From assembly GCA_017560705.1 (NCBI GenBank), contig JAFZEK010000347.1:1-13248 (forward strand): a DNA stretch of 13,248 nt, written 5' to 3'. The position numbers and the translations under genes were made by a program. The stretch is from Bacteroidales bacterium (lineage in GTDB: Bacteria; Bacteroidota; Bacteroidia; Bacteroidales; P3). The notes beneath the pieces were generated by a model. That model searched no databases, was not told the origin of the DNA, and saw nothing but the letters and a program-made list of their open reading frames with translations. Positions 1 to 7,358 of this stretch are shown piece after piece. Each line of letters begins with the position of its first letter. The stretch's first letter is position 1.

Positions 1-889
1 AGAGAATATCCTTTACTCGCTAAACGAATGGAAAAAGAACCTTACCTACAGCAATATCCAAAATTGGCTTAGCCAATACGACCTCCCCGACAATGGAGCT
101 GAAAAGAACATTGCTATAATAATGGCCGGCAACATTCCTCTCGTAGGCTTCCACGACTTTCTGTGTGTGCTAATGAGCGGAAACAAAGCTATATGCAAAC
201 TTGCTGCTGCCGACAGCGTCCTGCTGCCCACCATAGCCAAGATTCTTATCGACATAGAACCAAGATTCGAAGACAAGATTATCTTTTCAGACAGCAAACT
301 GCCTGCTTTCGACGCTGTTATAGCCACTGGCAGCAACAACACCAGTCGCTACTTCGACTACTACTTTGGCAAATATCCTCATATTATAAGACACAACCGA
401 AACAGCATTGCTGTGCTAGACGGAGCCGAAAGCTCAGAAGAGCTTCAAGCCCTTGCCGATGATATTTTCCTACATTTCGGCCTGGGATGCAGAAGCATCA
501 ACAAGCTTTTTGTGCCAGACAACTACGACTTTAGCCCTCTAATAGTAGCTTGCGAAAAATACAGCCACATATTCGATCACCACATCTATCGAAGCAATAT
601 CGATTACCACAAAGCACTACTATTATTAAATGGTGTACACTTTACCGATGGAGGCTTCTTTATGCTGAAAGAAGACGCAAGCATGTACTCGCCCGTAAGC
701 GTGGTAAATTATGAACGCTACAGCAATATCCACGAGGTGGAAAACTACATAAATACACACCAAGAAAACCTACAATGCGTTGCAGGCCACTGTATTCAAA
801 ACAGCATACCTTTTGGCAAAACACAGCAACCCTCACTCCACGACTACGCCGACGGTGTAGACACCATGCTATGGATAAGCAAATTATAA
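1..889 (+). CDS. acyl-CoA reductase, LuxC-like (5' partial)
   Basis: The reading frame is open from the first complete codon (base 2) to the TAA at 887-889, giving 295 visible residues. About 45-50 residues are missing at the N-terminus if it has the usual length of about 340-350. It resembles the LuxC/acyl-CoA reductase family, which reduces fatty acyl-CoA or acyl-protein thioesters to aldehydes with NADPH and has an aldehyde-dehydrogenase-like fold. Visible family marks are the nucleotide-binding segment MAGNIPLVGFHD (from base 122), ATGSNNTSRYF and, most telling, FGLGCRSINKLFVP, whose Cys (codon 488-490) aligns with the catalytic nucleophile. The ATG at 122 is internal, because homologous sequence (NWLSQYDLPDNG) continues upstream of it. 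In Bacteroidota this gene is often found alone or near a ferredoxin, without the lux operon, and the physiological substrate is unknown. The family call is good; the reaction in this organism is inferred. Confidence 0.88.
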   Translation, partial: ENILYSLNEWKKNLTYSNIQNWLSQYDLPDNGAEKNIAIIMAGNIPLVGFHDFLCVLMSGNKAICKLAAADSVLLPTIAKILIDIEPRFEDKIIFSDSKLPAFDAVIATGSNNTSRYFDYYFGKYPHIIRHNRNSIAVLDGAESSEELQALADDIFLHFGLGCRSINKLFVPDNYDFSPLIVACEKYSHIFDHHIYRSNIDYHKALLLLNGVHFTDGGFFMLKEDASMYSPVSVVNYERYSNIHEVENYINTHQENLQCVAGHCIQNSIPFGKTQQPSLHDYADGVDTMLWISKL

Positions 890-902
890 CATCCCTAGAT
901 AC

Positions 903-940
903 ACAAATAGGTGGACGTGCTTACTAATCCACCTATTTGT
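903..940 (+). terminator. hairpin terminator after acyl-CoA reductase
   Basis: A perfect 13-bp inverted repeat, ACAAATAGGTGGA (903-915) and TCCACCTATTTGT (928-940), with a 12-nt loop lies 13 bases after the stop codon. There is no clean U tract after it, only TTTGTAATTC, so it may terminate weakly or act mainly as an mRNA 3'-end stabiliser. It is symmetrical and could work on either strand. Confidence 0.65.
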
Positions 941-944
941 AATT

Positions 945-998
945 CAACTTCTAAAAAAATGCTTTGCAGGTATTTTGCAGAAATTTACTAGAAAGTTT
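945..998. repeat. possible decayed copy of the inverted-repeat element
   Basis: CAACTTCTAAAAA (945-957) matches the left end of the elements at 1086 and 7401 over 13 bases. A diverged right end may be present in GCAGAAATTTACTAGAAAGTTT about 20 bases later. The match is short and AT-rich, so chance is possible. Confidence 0.25.
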
Positions 999-1085
999 TT
1001 CTCTACCATCAAGCTAGAAAAAAAACTCATATCACTACCAAAAATTATTTTGCTCGATGCTAGTCTAATCACGCAAAACTATTTA

Positions 1086-1203
1086 GACAACTTCTAAAAA
1101 TTCCACGTTCTAAGAAATATTATCATGAAATAAAAGAACTTTTGCGTGGTTGACTTCGTCAGTATTCGGCAAATCATTTGCAACGCAATTTTTAGAAGTT
1201 GCC
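1086..1203. repeat. MITE-like inverted-repeat element, copy 1 (118 bp)
   Basis: The left end GACAACTTCTAAAAATTCC (1086-1104) is the reverse complement of the right end GCAATTTTTAGAAGTTGCC (1185-1203) at 17 of 19 positions. The same ends occur at 7401-7563. Left ends are identical over 22 bases (1088-1109 and 7403-7424), and the last 40 bases agree at 34 positions. The interiors differ. An inner CCACG (1103-1107) also pairs with CGTGG (1145-1149). No coding capacity is seen, so this could be a non-autonomous element mobilised in trans or a structured intergenic repeat. No target-site duplication could be fixed with confidence. Confidence 0.6.
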
Positions 1204-1314
1204 TTCAGAACAACACTATCCTCTACATATTTAAATTCTTATAACGAAATAAAATTATATTTTATGCGTTATGTAAAGAACAAGCTAGAAAATACATATA
1301 TATATAAATCTAAG
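1204..1314. other. AT-rich leader of the repeat-protein gene
   Basis: This 111-base stretch lies between the end of the inverted-repeat element and the preferred ATG of the repeat-protein gene. It is in the same open frame, so translation could begin earlier: TTG at 1150 lies inside the element, and ATG at 1264 gives 17 more residues. It is very AT-rich, with an ATATATATAT run around 1298-1307. I found no exact TAnnTTTG -7 box and no purine-rich ribosome-binding site in it. Confidence 0.4.
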
Positions 1315-4300
1315 ATGACGAATATGGACAATACAGATATCAATGATTTGAAACAAACAACAACAACTACTACAGATTCCACAAATATAGGTGATGTGTC
1401 ATCTCATTCTGCTATCGACAATCTAAACCCTTCCATGTACCCAATTGATTGTAATAGCGAATTGCAAAAAGAAAACATATCACTATCAGATATTCGTAAA
1501 AATGCTAAGTATTTGAACTGGACTTTATTGTGTAGTGAAAAAATCTTGACTGAAGATATTATCAGAGAGTTTTATATGTATATGGATTGGACACAGTTGT
1601 GTATGTGTCAAAAGCTGCCTGAAACTCTGATACGTGAGTTTGCCGACAAATTTAATTGGGCTGAGCTGTGTAAGTATCAAAAGCTGTCCGAAGAATTAAT
1701 GCGTGATTATATTGATAGGCTCAACTGGAAAAATGTGTGTAGGTATCAGAAATTGTCCGAAAATTTTATGCGTGAGTTTGACAGGATGCTTAGCTGGAAA
1801 GAAATATCTAGGTATCAGAGGTTGAGCGAAGATTTTATATCCCATTTTTCTACCAAGCTGGATTGGAAATTGGTAACAGAATTCCAAAACTTGTCCGAAA
1901 AAATGGTGCGAGATTTTGCAGATGTGGTAGATTGGAATATACTGAAGTTAAGGAAAACATGGTCTGAAGATTTAATGCGAGATTTTGCCGACAAGTTCGA
2001 TTTTAAGTATTTGCAGAAAAAAAGAACCTTTAGCCAAGATTTTATACTAGATTTTGCATCTAAATTTGATTTGGACTATTTGATAAATAGCGACAAACTG
2101 ACTGACCCCTTTAGTTTTGCTCAAAAAATAGAAGACAAGATAAATTGGAGGTTAATGTCGAGAAAATATAACTTACCCGAAATATTGCTCCGCAAGTATC
2201 AAGATAAAGTGGATTGGGAGCGTGTGGGAAGATACAAGCTATTGTCCGAAAACTTTATGAGAGACTATGCTCACAAGATGGATTTTGACTATCTGCAGAA
2301 AAACAGAACTTTTTCGGAAGAGTTTATGTTGGAATTTCAGGATAGGTTTGATGTAAATTATATAATACGTTCCAGGCCTGTGTCGCTAGATTTTATTAGC
2401 AAGCTAAAGAATAAAAAAGATATAGTGGACTGGGAATATGTGTGTACAAATATAGCTTTTAGCGATGATTTCATACGTGAAAATCAGGATTATCTGCTGT
2501 GGAATATAGTGGAGAAAAGACAAAGTCTTTCGCTGGAAATAATGTCAGAGTTTCAGGACATAGTGGATATCGACGCTATATTAAGAAAAGATCCTGCTCC
2601 GGCTCCGTGGTGGTTTATTGAAGAGGTGAAAGATGAGGTGGATTGGGATTGGATAACCAGAAATTATCCTATTACCAAAGAGGTAATGTTTGAATTTGAG
2701 GATTACCTGGATTGGGAATACCTTTCTTTAAACTACCCTTTTACCGAAGATATTATAACAGAGTTTAAGAATGTAATAGATTGGAAGGGCTTGCAAAAAA
2801 ATAAGCACTTAACAGAGGAACTTATGTTGAAATATCTAGATTGGTTTGATATAGATTTTTTAGTACGCTATAGGTCTGTGTCGCTAGATTTTATTGGAGT
2901 TTTGAAGGATGTGGTGAACTGGAATTATGTGTGTAAAAATGTTCCATTGACCGATGATTTTATACGTGAGTATAAAAATTATATGGTGTGGGATATTGTG
3001 CTAGAAAAACAAAATCTTTCAGAGGATATAGTAATAGAATTTAGAAAACAGCTGAACGTCAACTCTTTTTTGAGAAAAATAAAAGAACCTGCTTCGTGGG
3101 ATTTCATAGACAAAATAAAAAATGTGGCAGATTGGAAATTTATAACCCAAAATTATCCTATTACTGAAGAGGTTTTGCATCGGTTTAAAGATTACCTTGA
3201 TTGGGATTTTATAACTCCCAACTTCCCATTCACCGAAGATCTTTTGCGTAACTTTAGGGATTATTTGGATTGGAAAATCATTACAAAAAAATATTTATTG
3301 AATACTAGTCTTCTACGTGAGTTTAAGGACGTGGTGGACTGGATTTATGTGTCGCAAAATTATACTCTATCTATAGAACAAATTAGGGAGTTTAAAGATG
3401 TTTTGAAGTGGAAAAGCCTGGCAAAAAGATATACTTTTACCGATGACATGGTGGTAGAATTTCAGGACTATCTGAGTGTAGATTACTATGTTTTGACTGG
3501 TTCGTTTTCGGAAGATTTTGTGAGGAGACTGAAGGATAATGTAAACTGGATTGTGGTGTCGAAGCAGCCAAATCTGACTGAGGATTTTCTAATAGAGTTC
3601 CAAGACCGTGTAAATTGGAAGCCTATATTGCACTCCAGACAGTTTTCTGAAGATTTTTTGAGAAAGGTGAAAGACAATGTGAACTGGCAAGTGGTGTCGT
3701 TAACTCAGCAGCTTACAGTGGATTTTATTAGAGAGTTTTACGACCGTGTAGATTGGAGGCTCGTATGCCACTATCAGCAGCTTACCGAGGATATTATGAG
3801 AGAGTTCCCGGATTGGCTCAACTGGTACAACGTATCACGTTATCAGAAGCTGTCCGAGAATTTTATGCGTGACTTCGCCGACAAGTTAGATTGGTTTTGT
3901 GTGTCTATCAACCAAAAACTTAGCACAGATTTTATGCGTGAGTTTGCTGAGGAATTAACTTGGTGGACTATGGCGGAGCATCAAGTTTTATCCGAAGAGT
4001 TGTTGCTGGAATATCAAGACAAAGTGAACTGGAATTTGGTGGCTATACATCAAACCCTTTCAGAGGATTTTATGCGTGAGTTTGCTGATGTGCTGAATTG
4101 GAATTTGCTGACCAAACACCAAGTGCTGAGCGAAGATTTTATCATAGAGTTTCAAGAAAAAGTATGTTGGCACACCGTGGCTCGCTATCAAAAACTGAGC
4201 AAGGACTTTATGCGTAAATGTAAAAGAAAGCTGAATTGGAACATTGTATCAGTGTTTCAAACTTTGACCGAAGACCTCATCGAAGATTTAAGATTTTTCG

Positions 4301-4728
4301 TAAATTGGAAATTTGTGTCGCAATATCAAGTGCTGAGCGAGAGTTTTATAATAAAATACCACTACCTAGTGGATTGGGACATTGTGCAGCACCATCAGAA
4401 GCTGAGCGAAGATTTTATTAGTCTACACTGCGATAAACTAAATTGGGACATCCTGAGTCGCTACCAAGTGCTGAGCGAAGATTTTATACGCAAAAACCAA
4501 GATTCCGTAAACTGGGATTACATATCTCAGTTCCAACTTCTTACTACTGATTTCATACGCGAGTTTGAAAGTAGAATAAACTGGGAAATGATGTCGAAAA
4601 GCCTGCATCTGACCGAAACATTGATAACTGAGTTTATAGATAAAATAAACCTGAATCAGCTAAAACTTGATGTAAAAAATGCATTAAGCAAAGAATTTAA
4701 AGAAAAATATTATCCAAACGCACAATAA
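1315..4728 (+). CDS. giant tandem-repeat protein, 46 units of about 23 residues, function unknown
   Basis: I do not recognise a named family. From the ATG at 1315 the product has 1137 residues. It has no signal peptide or membrane segment, so it is probably cytosolic. Residues 1-54 are a polar, Thr-rich head with a run of six Thr. From about residue 55 to the C-terminus the protein is tandem repeats: I count 46 units, mostly 23 residues apart, with an approximate pattern L-S-E-D-F-I-R-E-F-x-D-K-V-N-W-x-x-V-S-R-Y-Q. Trp fills the key position in 37 units. Units 1-6 and 30-45 are regular; units 7-29 are diverged, with some units stretched to 25-26 residues. The pattern suggests short helices stacked as a solenoid, a shape typical of binding scaffolds. 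From memory, similar repeats occur in uncharacterised proteins of some bacteria and giant viruses. Start choice: the TTG at 1150 lies in a repeat element, and ATG 1264 is the main alternative. Sampled 60-base rows look more AT-rich in the middle than near the C-terminal units. No catalytic motif was seen. Confidence 0.85.
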   Translation: MTNMDNTDINDLKQTTTTTTDSTNIGDVSSHSAIDNLNPSMYPIDCNSELQKENISLSDIRKNAKYLNWTLLCSEKILTEDIIREFYMYMDWTQLCMCQKLPETLIREFADKFNWAELCKYQKLSEELMRDYIDRLNWKNVCRYQKLSENFMREFDRMLSWKEISRYQRLSEDFISHFSTKLDWKLVTEFQNLSEKMVRDFADVVDWNILKLRKTWSEDLMRDFADKFDFKYLQKKRTFSQDFILDFASKFDLDYLINSDKLTDPFSFAQKIEDKINWRLMSRKYNLPEILLRKYQDKVDWERVGRYKLLSENFMRDYAHKMDFDYLQKNRTFSEEFMLEFQDRFDVNYIIRSRPVSLDFISKLKNKKDIVDWEYVCTNIAFSDDFIRENQDYLLWNIVEKRQSLSLEIMSEFQDIVDIDAILRKDPAPAPWWFIEEVKDEVDWDWITRNYPITKEVMFEFEDYLDWEYLSLNYPFTEDIITEFKNVIDWKGLQKNKHLTEELMLKYLDWFDIDFLVRYRSVSLDFIGVLKDVVNWNYVCKNVPLTDDFIREYKNYMVWDIVLEKQNLSEDIVIEFRKQLNVNSFLRKIKEPASWDFIDKIKNVADWKFITQNYPITEEVLHRFKDYLDWDFITPNFPFTEDLLRNFRDYLDWKIITKKYLLNTSLLREFKDVVDWIYVSQNYTLSIEQIREFKDVLKWKSLAKRYTFTDDMVVEFQDYLSVDYYVLTGSFSEDFVRRLKDNVNWIVVSKQPNLTEDFLIEFQDRVNWKPILHSRQFSEDFLRKVKDNVNWQVVSLTQQLTVDFIREFYDRVDWRLVCHYQQLTEDIMREFPDWLNWYNVSRYQKLSENFMRDFADKLDWFCVSINQKLSTDFMREFAEELTWWTMAEHQVLSEELLLEYQDKVNWNLVAIHQTLSEDFMREFADVLNWNLLTKHQVLSEDFIIEFQEKVCWHTVARYQKLSKDFMRKCKRKLNWNIVSVFQTLTEDLIEDLRFFVNWKFVSQYQVLSESFIIKYHYLVDWDIVQHHQKLSEDFISLHCDKLNWDILSRYQVLSEDFIRKNQDSVNWDYISQFQLLTTDFIREFESRINWEMMSKSLHLTETLITEFIDKINLNQLKLDVKNALSKEFKEKYYPNAQ
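1477..4695 (+). repeat. 46 tandem coding units of about 69 bp
   Basis: The repeat array is recognisable mainly at protein level; the DNA units have diverged, so it is old rather than recently expanded. The first unit's Trp codon is 1519-1521. A higher-order duplication of seven units is visible: units 12-18 (about 2266-2763) match units 19-25 (about 2764-3261). The offset is 498 bases early in the block and 489 later, explained by three extra residues in unit 13. The 20 bases CTGTGTCGCTAGATTTTATT are identical at 2378-2397 and 2876-2895. Confidence 0.85.
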
Positions 4729-4731
4729 AAA

Positions 4732-4739
4732 TACATTTG
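4732..4739 (+). promoter_or_regulatory. candidate -7 box TACATTTG
   Basis: This is an exact match to the Bacteroidota -7 consensus TAnnTTTG, with the same nine bases (TACATTTGC) as the box in front of dsbD. It lies four bases after the repeat-protein stop codon. Transcription would start near 4746 and run about 100 bases to the terminator at 4818-4845. No TTG was found at the usual -33 spacing, so chance in AT-rich DNA is possible. Confidence 0.4.
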
Positions 4740-4745
4740 CTACGT

Positions 4746-4845
4746 TTTTGTAACAATATTTCATGATATACTGTTGAGAAACAGTTAACTCCTTAAAGAT
4801 TGATAAATTTTATTTTTAAGCTCACCTCCCTAGGTGAGCTTTTTT
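4746..4845 (+). ncRNA. candidate small RNA or structured 3' UTR
   Basis: The stretch is bounded by an exact -7 box and an intrinsic terminator, about 100 bases apart, with no open frame of note. Inside is a hairpin ACTGTT-GAGA-AACAGT (4770-4785), whose loop GAGA fits the GNRA tetraloop class. A palindrome AGTTAACT (4783-4790) overlaps its 3' arm. It matches no RNA family I know. The alternative is that it is simply the 3' untranslated end of the repeat-protein mRNA. Confidence 0.3.
4818..4845 (+). terminator. intrinsic terminator
   Basis: A perfect 10-bp stem, AAGCTCACCT (4818-4827) with AGGTGAGCTT (4832-4841), has a CCCT loop and a following T run (4840-4844). It is a textbook Rho-independent terminator. 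It ends the repeat-protein transcript and any short RNA starting near 4746. Confidence 0.88.
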
Positions 4846-4880
4846 GTTACTGAGAGAGAGAAAAAACAACAATAATACAA

Positions 4881-4956
4881 GGTAAAGAAAGTAGAGAAAC
4901 ACTCTTTTCTCTCTATACTCTCTATACCTTCTCTACTTTCTGTAGCTTTCTTTACC
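4881..4956. repeat. large imperfect hairpin
   Basis: GGTAAAGAAAG (4881-4891) pairs perfectly with CTTTCTTTACC (4946-4956), and GAAAGTAGAGAA (4887-4898) pairs perfectly with TTCTCTACTTTC (4929-4940). The two stems share bases and so are partly alternative, or combine with a bulge. The loop carries CTCTCTATAC-type direct repeats. This may be an intergenic repeat-family hairpin or a second transcription-stop structure upstream of dsbD. Confidence 0.5.
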
Positions 4957-4960
4957 CAAA

Positions 4961-4990
4961 ACATTACATTACTACATTACTACATTACAT
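4961..4990. repeat. short ACATTACT microsatellite
   Basis: Thirty bases are built from repeated CTACATTA/ACATTACT units, about three and a half copies. It is non-coding and lies between the large hairpin and the next inverted repeat. Copy number could vary between strains by slippage. Confidence 0.6.
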
Positions 4991-5100
4991 TTTTTAGGAC
5001 AACGGATTTTGGCTTCGCCGTCTAAGGACAAAAGAAAGTAAGACGAAAGCAGGGCGATAGGCGGCTCATGCGGCTCATGCAACATTGCTGTTGCCTAAAG
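4991..5100. repeat. inverted-repeat-bounded intergenic stretch
   Basis: TTTAGGACAAC (4993-5003) mirrors GTTGCCTAAA (5090-5099) with one extra base. Inside are CAAAAGAAAGTA (5029-5040), also found in the 163-bp element at 7496-7507, a tandem GCGGCTCAT pair (5061-5078), and a small hairpin GCAACA-TTGC-TGTTGC (5079-5094). It looks like another structured intergenic repeat, locally more GC-rich than its surroundings. No open frame of interest was seen. The relation to the 118/163-bp elements is unclear because the terminal sequences differ. Confidence 0.4.
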
Positions 5101-5168
5101 ATTTCACAGCCTTGCAAGAAAAAAGAAAATATTTTCAGTCATAATGGTGAAAATCAAAAATTTTTGCG

Positions 5169-5176
5169 TACATTTG
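5169..5176 (+). promoter_or_regulatory. dsbD promoter, -7 box TACATTTG
   Basis: This is an exact match to the Bacteroidota TAnnTTTG -7 element, 45 bases before the dsbD ATG. A start near 5183 would give a 5' leader of about 39 bases. No good TTG -33 element was seen at the expected distance, so the promoter may rely on the -7 box. No Shine-Dalgarno sequence precedes the ATG, which is normal for this phylum. Confidence 0.6.
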
Positions 5177-5221
5177 CAAGTTTAATATACATCGAGAAAA
5201 ATATATAAAACACTATAAATT

Positions 5222-7318
5222 ATGAATGTAAAGAGATTTATATTATCATTAGCAGTTGCATTATTTGCGTTCTCAACAACGCTAGTAGCACAACAATTAA
5301 ATCCAGCAAAGTGGAAATACGAAGTAAAATCCACATCGGATAGCGAAGCAGAGTTGATTTTCACAGTAGCATTGGAAAACAATTGGCACATCTATTCTCA
5401 GCACACAGATGCGATGGGTCCTATTGGTTTAAGCTTTGACTTTAAAAAGTCGGACAAATACACCCTTGTAGGTGGAGTAAGCGAGCCTAAACCACACGAA
5501 GAATTTGATGAAATGTTCAAATGTACAGTAAGATCATTCTCTGGCACAGTAGTATTTCGTCAAAAAATAAAAATAAATACCACCGACGATTTCAAAGTGG
5601 AAGGTATTATGTCTTACCAACTATGCAACGATGGTAGCTGTATAGCACCAGAGGACATAGATTTCTCTTTCAACGTAAAAGGAGCTAAGGCCGCCCCAGA
5701 AGCTGTAGCCACAGAAACCGCTGATGCAGAAAGCGAAAAGGCTAACACTGAAGAAGAGGTAGAAGAAACAGCAGTAGCTGTAGAAGAAAATGCAGTAGAA
5801 AAAGTAGTAATAGAAGCTGAAAATAATCAAAGCAGCAACGAAGATAAAAGTGGAAAATCCATACTATTTATATTCCTTACAGCCTTCGGTATGGGTATTA
5901 TAACATTGCTTACACCATGTGTGTTCCCAATGATACCTATGACATTGAATTTCTTCATGAAAGGTGGCGAAAATAAGAAAAAAGGAATGAGACAAGCTTG
6001 GATATTCGGTTTCTCCATCATATTTATATATGGAGTGCTTGGTGTAGTTCTTTCATTGATATTTGGACCACAAGTTATGTACTTAATAGGTACACACTGG
6101 ATTCCTAACTTATTCTTCTTCATCATTTTCTTGGTATTTGCATTGTCGTTCTTCGGCTTATTCGAAATAACATTGCCAAGTGCATTAGTAAACAAGAGCG
6201 ACGAAGAAGCTGACAAAGGAGGATTCTTTGCTCCATTCTTCATCGCATTGACCACAGTATTAGTATCTTTCAGCTGCACAGGTCCTATCTTGGGAGGTGC
6301 TTTGATTGAGCTAAGTGCCGGCGAATCCAACAGACTTATACCACTTATTTCTATGTTAGGTTTTGCAGTAGGTTTTGCATTGCCATTCACTTTGTTGGCT
6401 ATGTTCCCAAGCGTACTAAACAATTTGAAATCGGGCAGCTGGTTGAACACTGTAAAAGTTATTTTCGCATTCTTAGAATTAGCTCTAGGTTTGAAATTCT
6501 TGAGCATCGCCGACCTAAGTGCAGGTTGGGGCATACTTGACAGAGAAACCTACCTAGCTTTGTGGATAGTAATCTTTGGACTAATGGGACTATACCTAAT
6601 AGGCAAAATACGTTTCAAAGGCGACGACGAATTGGAAACACTAGGCGTAGGACGCTTGTTCTTGGCTATAATCACTTTCTCATTCGTAGTATATATGATA
6701 CCAGGTTTGTGGGGTGCTCCTTTGAAAGCTATATCGGGCTACATTCCTCCAATGACAACACAAGATTTTGACATCGAAAAGAGCATATACGAAAGCACTA
6801 AAAACATAAGTGTAGCTAGCTCATCAGAATCGGCAAGTAGCCTACCTGCTAACAGAAAATATAGCGACCAGCTACACATGCCTACCGGTTTTGAAGGTTT
6901 CTTTGACCTAAACGAAGCTAAAGAATATGCTAAAAAGGTGAACAAACCTATATTCATCGACTTCACAGGAAAAACTTGTGCTAACTGTAGAGAAATGGAA
7001 TATTACGTGTGGACAGACAGCGAAGTGAAGAGATTACTTAACGACGAATACGTTATGGTAGCTCTATACGCCGACGTAAACTATATAGAAATACCTGAAG
7101 AAGAATGGATAATCGACGACAAAGGTAGAATTATAAAAACTCTAGGTAAACGCAATTTGGAATTCCAAAAAACGAAATTCAACATGAACGCACAACCATA
7201 TTATGTGATTATAGATAGCGACGAAAACGTTCTAACTAAAGAAAATCATAAATATGACCGTGACGTGAAGAAATTCGTAGACTTCTTAAATGAAGGTTTG
7301 GAAAATCACAAGAAATAA
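5222..7318 (+). CDS. dsbD: thiol:disulfide interchange protein DsbD
   Basis: This 698-residue inner-membrane protein carries reducing power from cytoplasmic thioredoxin to periplasmic thiol proteins. All three DsbD parts are present. A signal peptide (residues 1 to about 23) is followed by the N-terminal periplasmic domain with the redox pair Cys135/Cys140 in LCNDGSC. Next comes an acidic Ala/Glu-rich linker (about 155-210), then a CcdA-like eight-helix membrane domain (about 213-500) with Cys233 in TPCVFPMIP and Cys352 in SCTGPILGG. Last is a periplasmic thioredoxin-like domain (about 550-698) with C586-A-N-C589 and the cis-Pro-like NAQPYY near 659. Length and order match Bacteroidota DsbD. 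The ATG at 5222 begins a good signal peptide. It stands alone between a terminator-rich upstream gap and a terminator, so it is probably monocistronic from the box at 5169. Likely clients are cytochrome c maturation and periplasmic thiol reductants. Confidence 0.95.
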   Translation: MNVKRFILSLAVALFAFSTTLVAQQLNPAKWKYEVKSTSDSEAELIFTVALENNWHIYSQHTDAMGPIGLSFDFKKSDKYTLVGGVSEPKPHEEFDEMFKCTVRSFSGTVVFRQKIKINTTDDFKVEGIMSYQLCNDGSCIAPEDIDFSFNVKGAKAAPEAVATETADAESEKANTEEEVEETAVAVEENAVEKVVIEAENNQSSNEDKSGKSILFIFLTAFGMGIITLLTPCVFPMIPMTLNFFMKGGENKKKGMRQAWIFGFSIIFIYGVLGVVLSLIFGPQVMYLIGTHWIPNLFFFIIFLVFALSFFGLFEITLPSALVNKSDEEADKGGFFAPFFIALTTVLVSFSCTGPILGGALIELSAGESNRLIPLISMLGFAVGFALPFTLLAMFPSVLNNLKSGSWLNTVKVIFAFLELALGLKFLSIADLSAGWGILDRETYLALWIVIFGLMGLYLIGKIRFKGDDELETLGVGRLFLAIITFSFVVYMIPGLWGAPLKAISGYIPPMTTQDFDIEKSIYESTKNISVASSSESASSLPANRKYSDQLHMPTGFEGFFDLNEAKEYAKKVNKPIFIDFTGKTCANCREMEYYVWTDSEVKRLLNDEYVMVALYADVNYIEIPEEEWIIDDKGRIIKTLGKRNLEFQKTKFNMNAQPYYVIIDSDENVLTKENHKYDRDVKKFVDFLNEGLENHKK

Positions 7319-7325
7319 ATGAAAA

Positions 7326-7343
7326 CATGCTTATAAAAGCATG
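7326..7343 (+). other. small hairpin after dsbD
   Basis: CATGCTT (7326-7332) and AAGCATG (7337-7343) form a 7-bp stem with an ATAA loop, seven bases after the dsbD stop. It has no U tract and is probably an accessory 3'-end structure in front of the main terminator. Confidence 0.4.
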
Positions 7344-7358
7344 AAGTTATAAAACGAT

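Noticed and set aside
1074..1081. Exact minus-strand -7 box (reads TAGTTTTG) with the 903-940 hairpin as a possible terminator
   Set aside because: It would make a leftward transcript of about 165 bases with no gene, no -33 element and no U tract. Probably chance in AT-rich DNA.
1150..1314. Longer start (TTG at 1150) for the repeat protein
   Set aside because: The first 18 codons lie inside the inverted-repeat element whose other copy is non-coding, and the following stretch is AT-rich and unlike the protein. Kept only as an alternative.
1477..4695. CRISPR array or DNA satellite
   Set aside because: The periodicity is about 69 bases and is kept in amino acids, not in DNA. There are no identical repeats with unique spacers, and the frame is open throughout.
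5827..6534. 235-codon open frame on the minus strand inside dsbD
   Set aside because: It is antisense to the membrane domain of a clear DsbD; its composition (Asn, Lys, Pro, Ile) is what the reverse complement of hydrophobic codons gives, and it has no recognisable motif.
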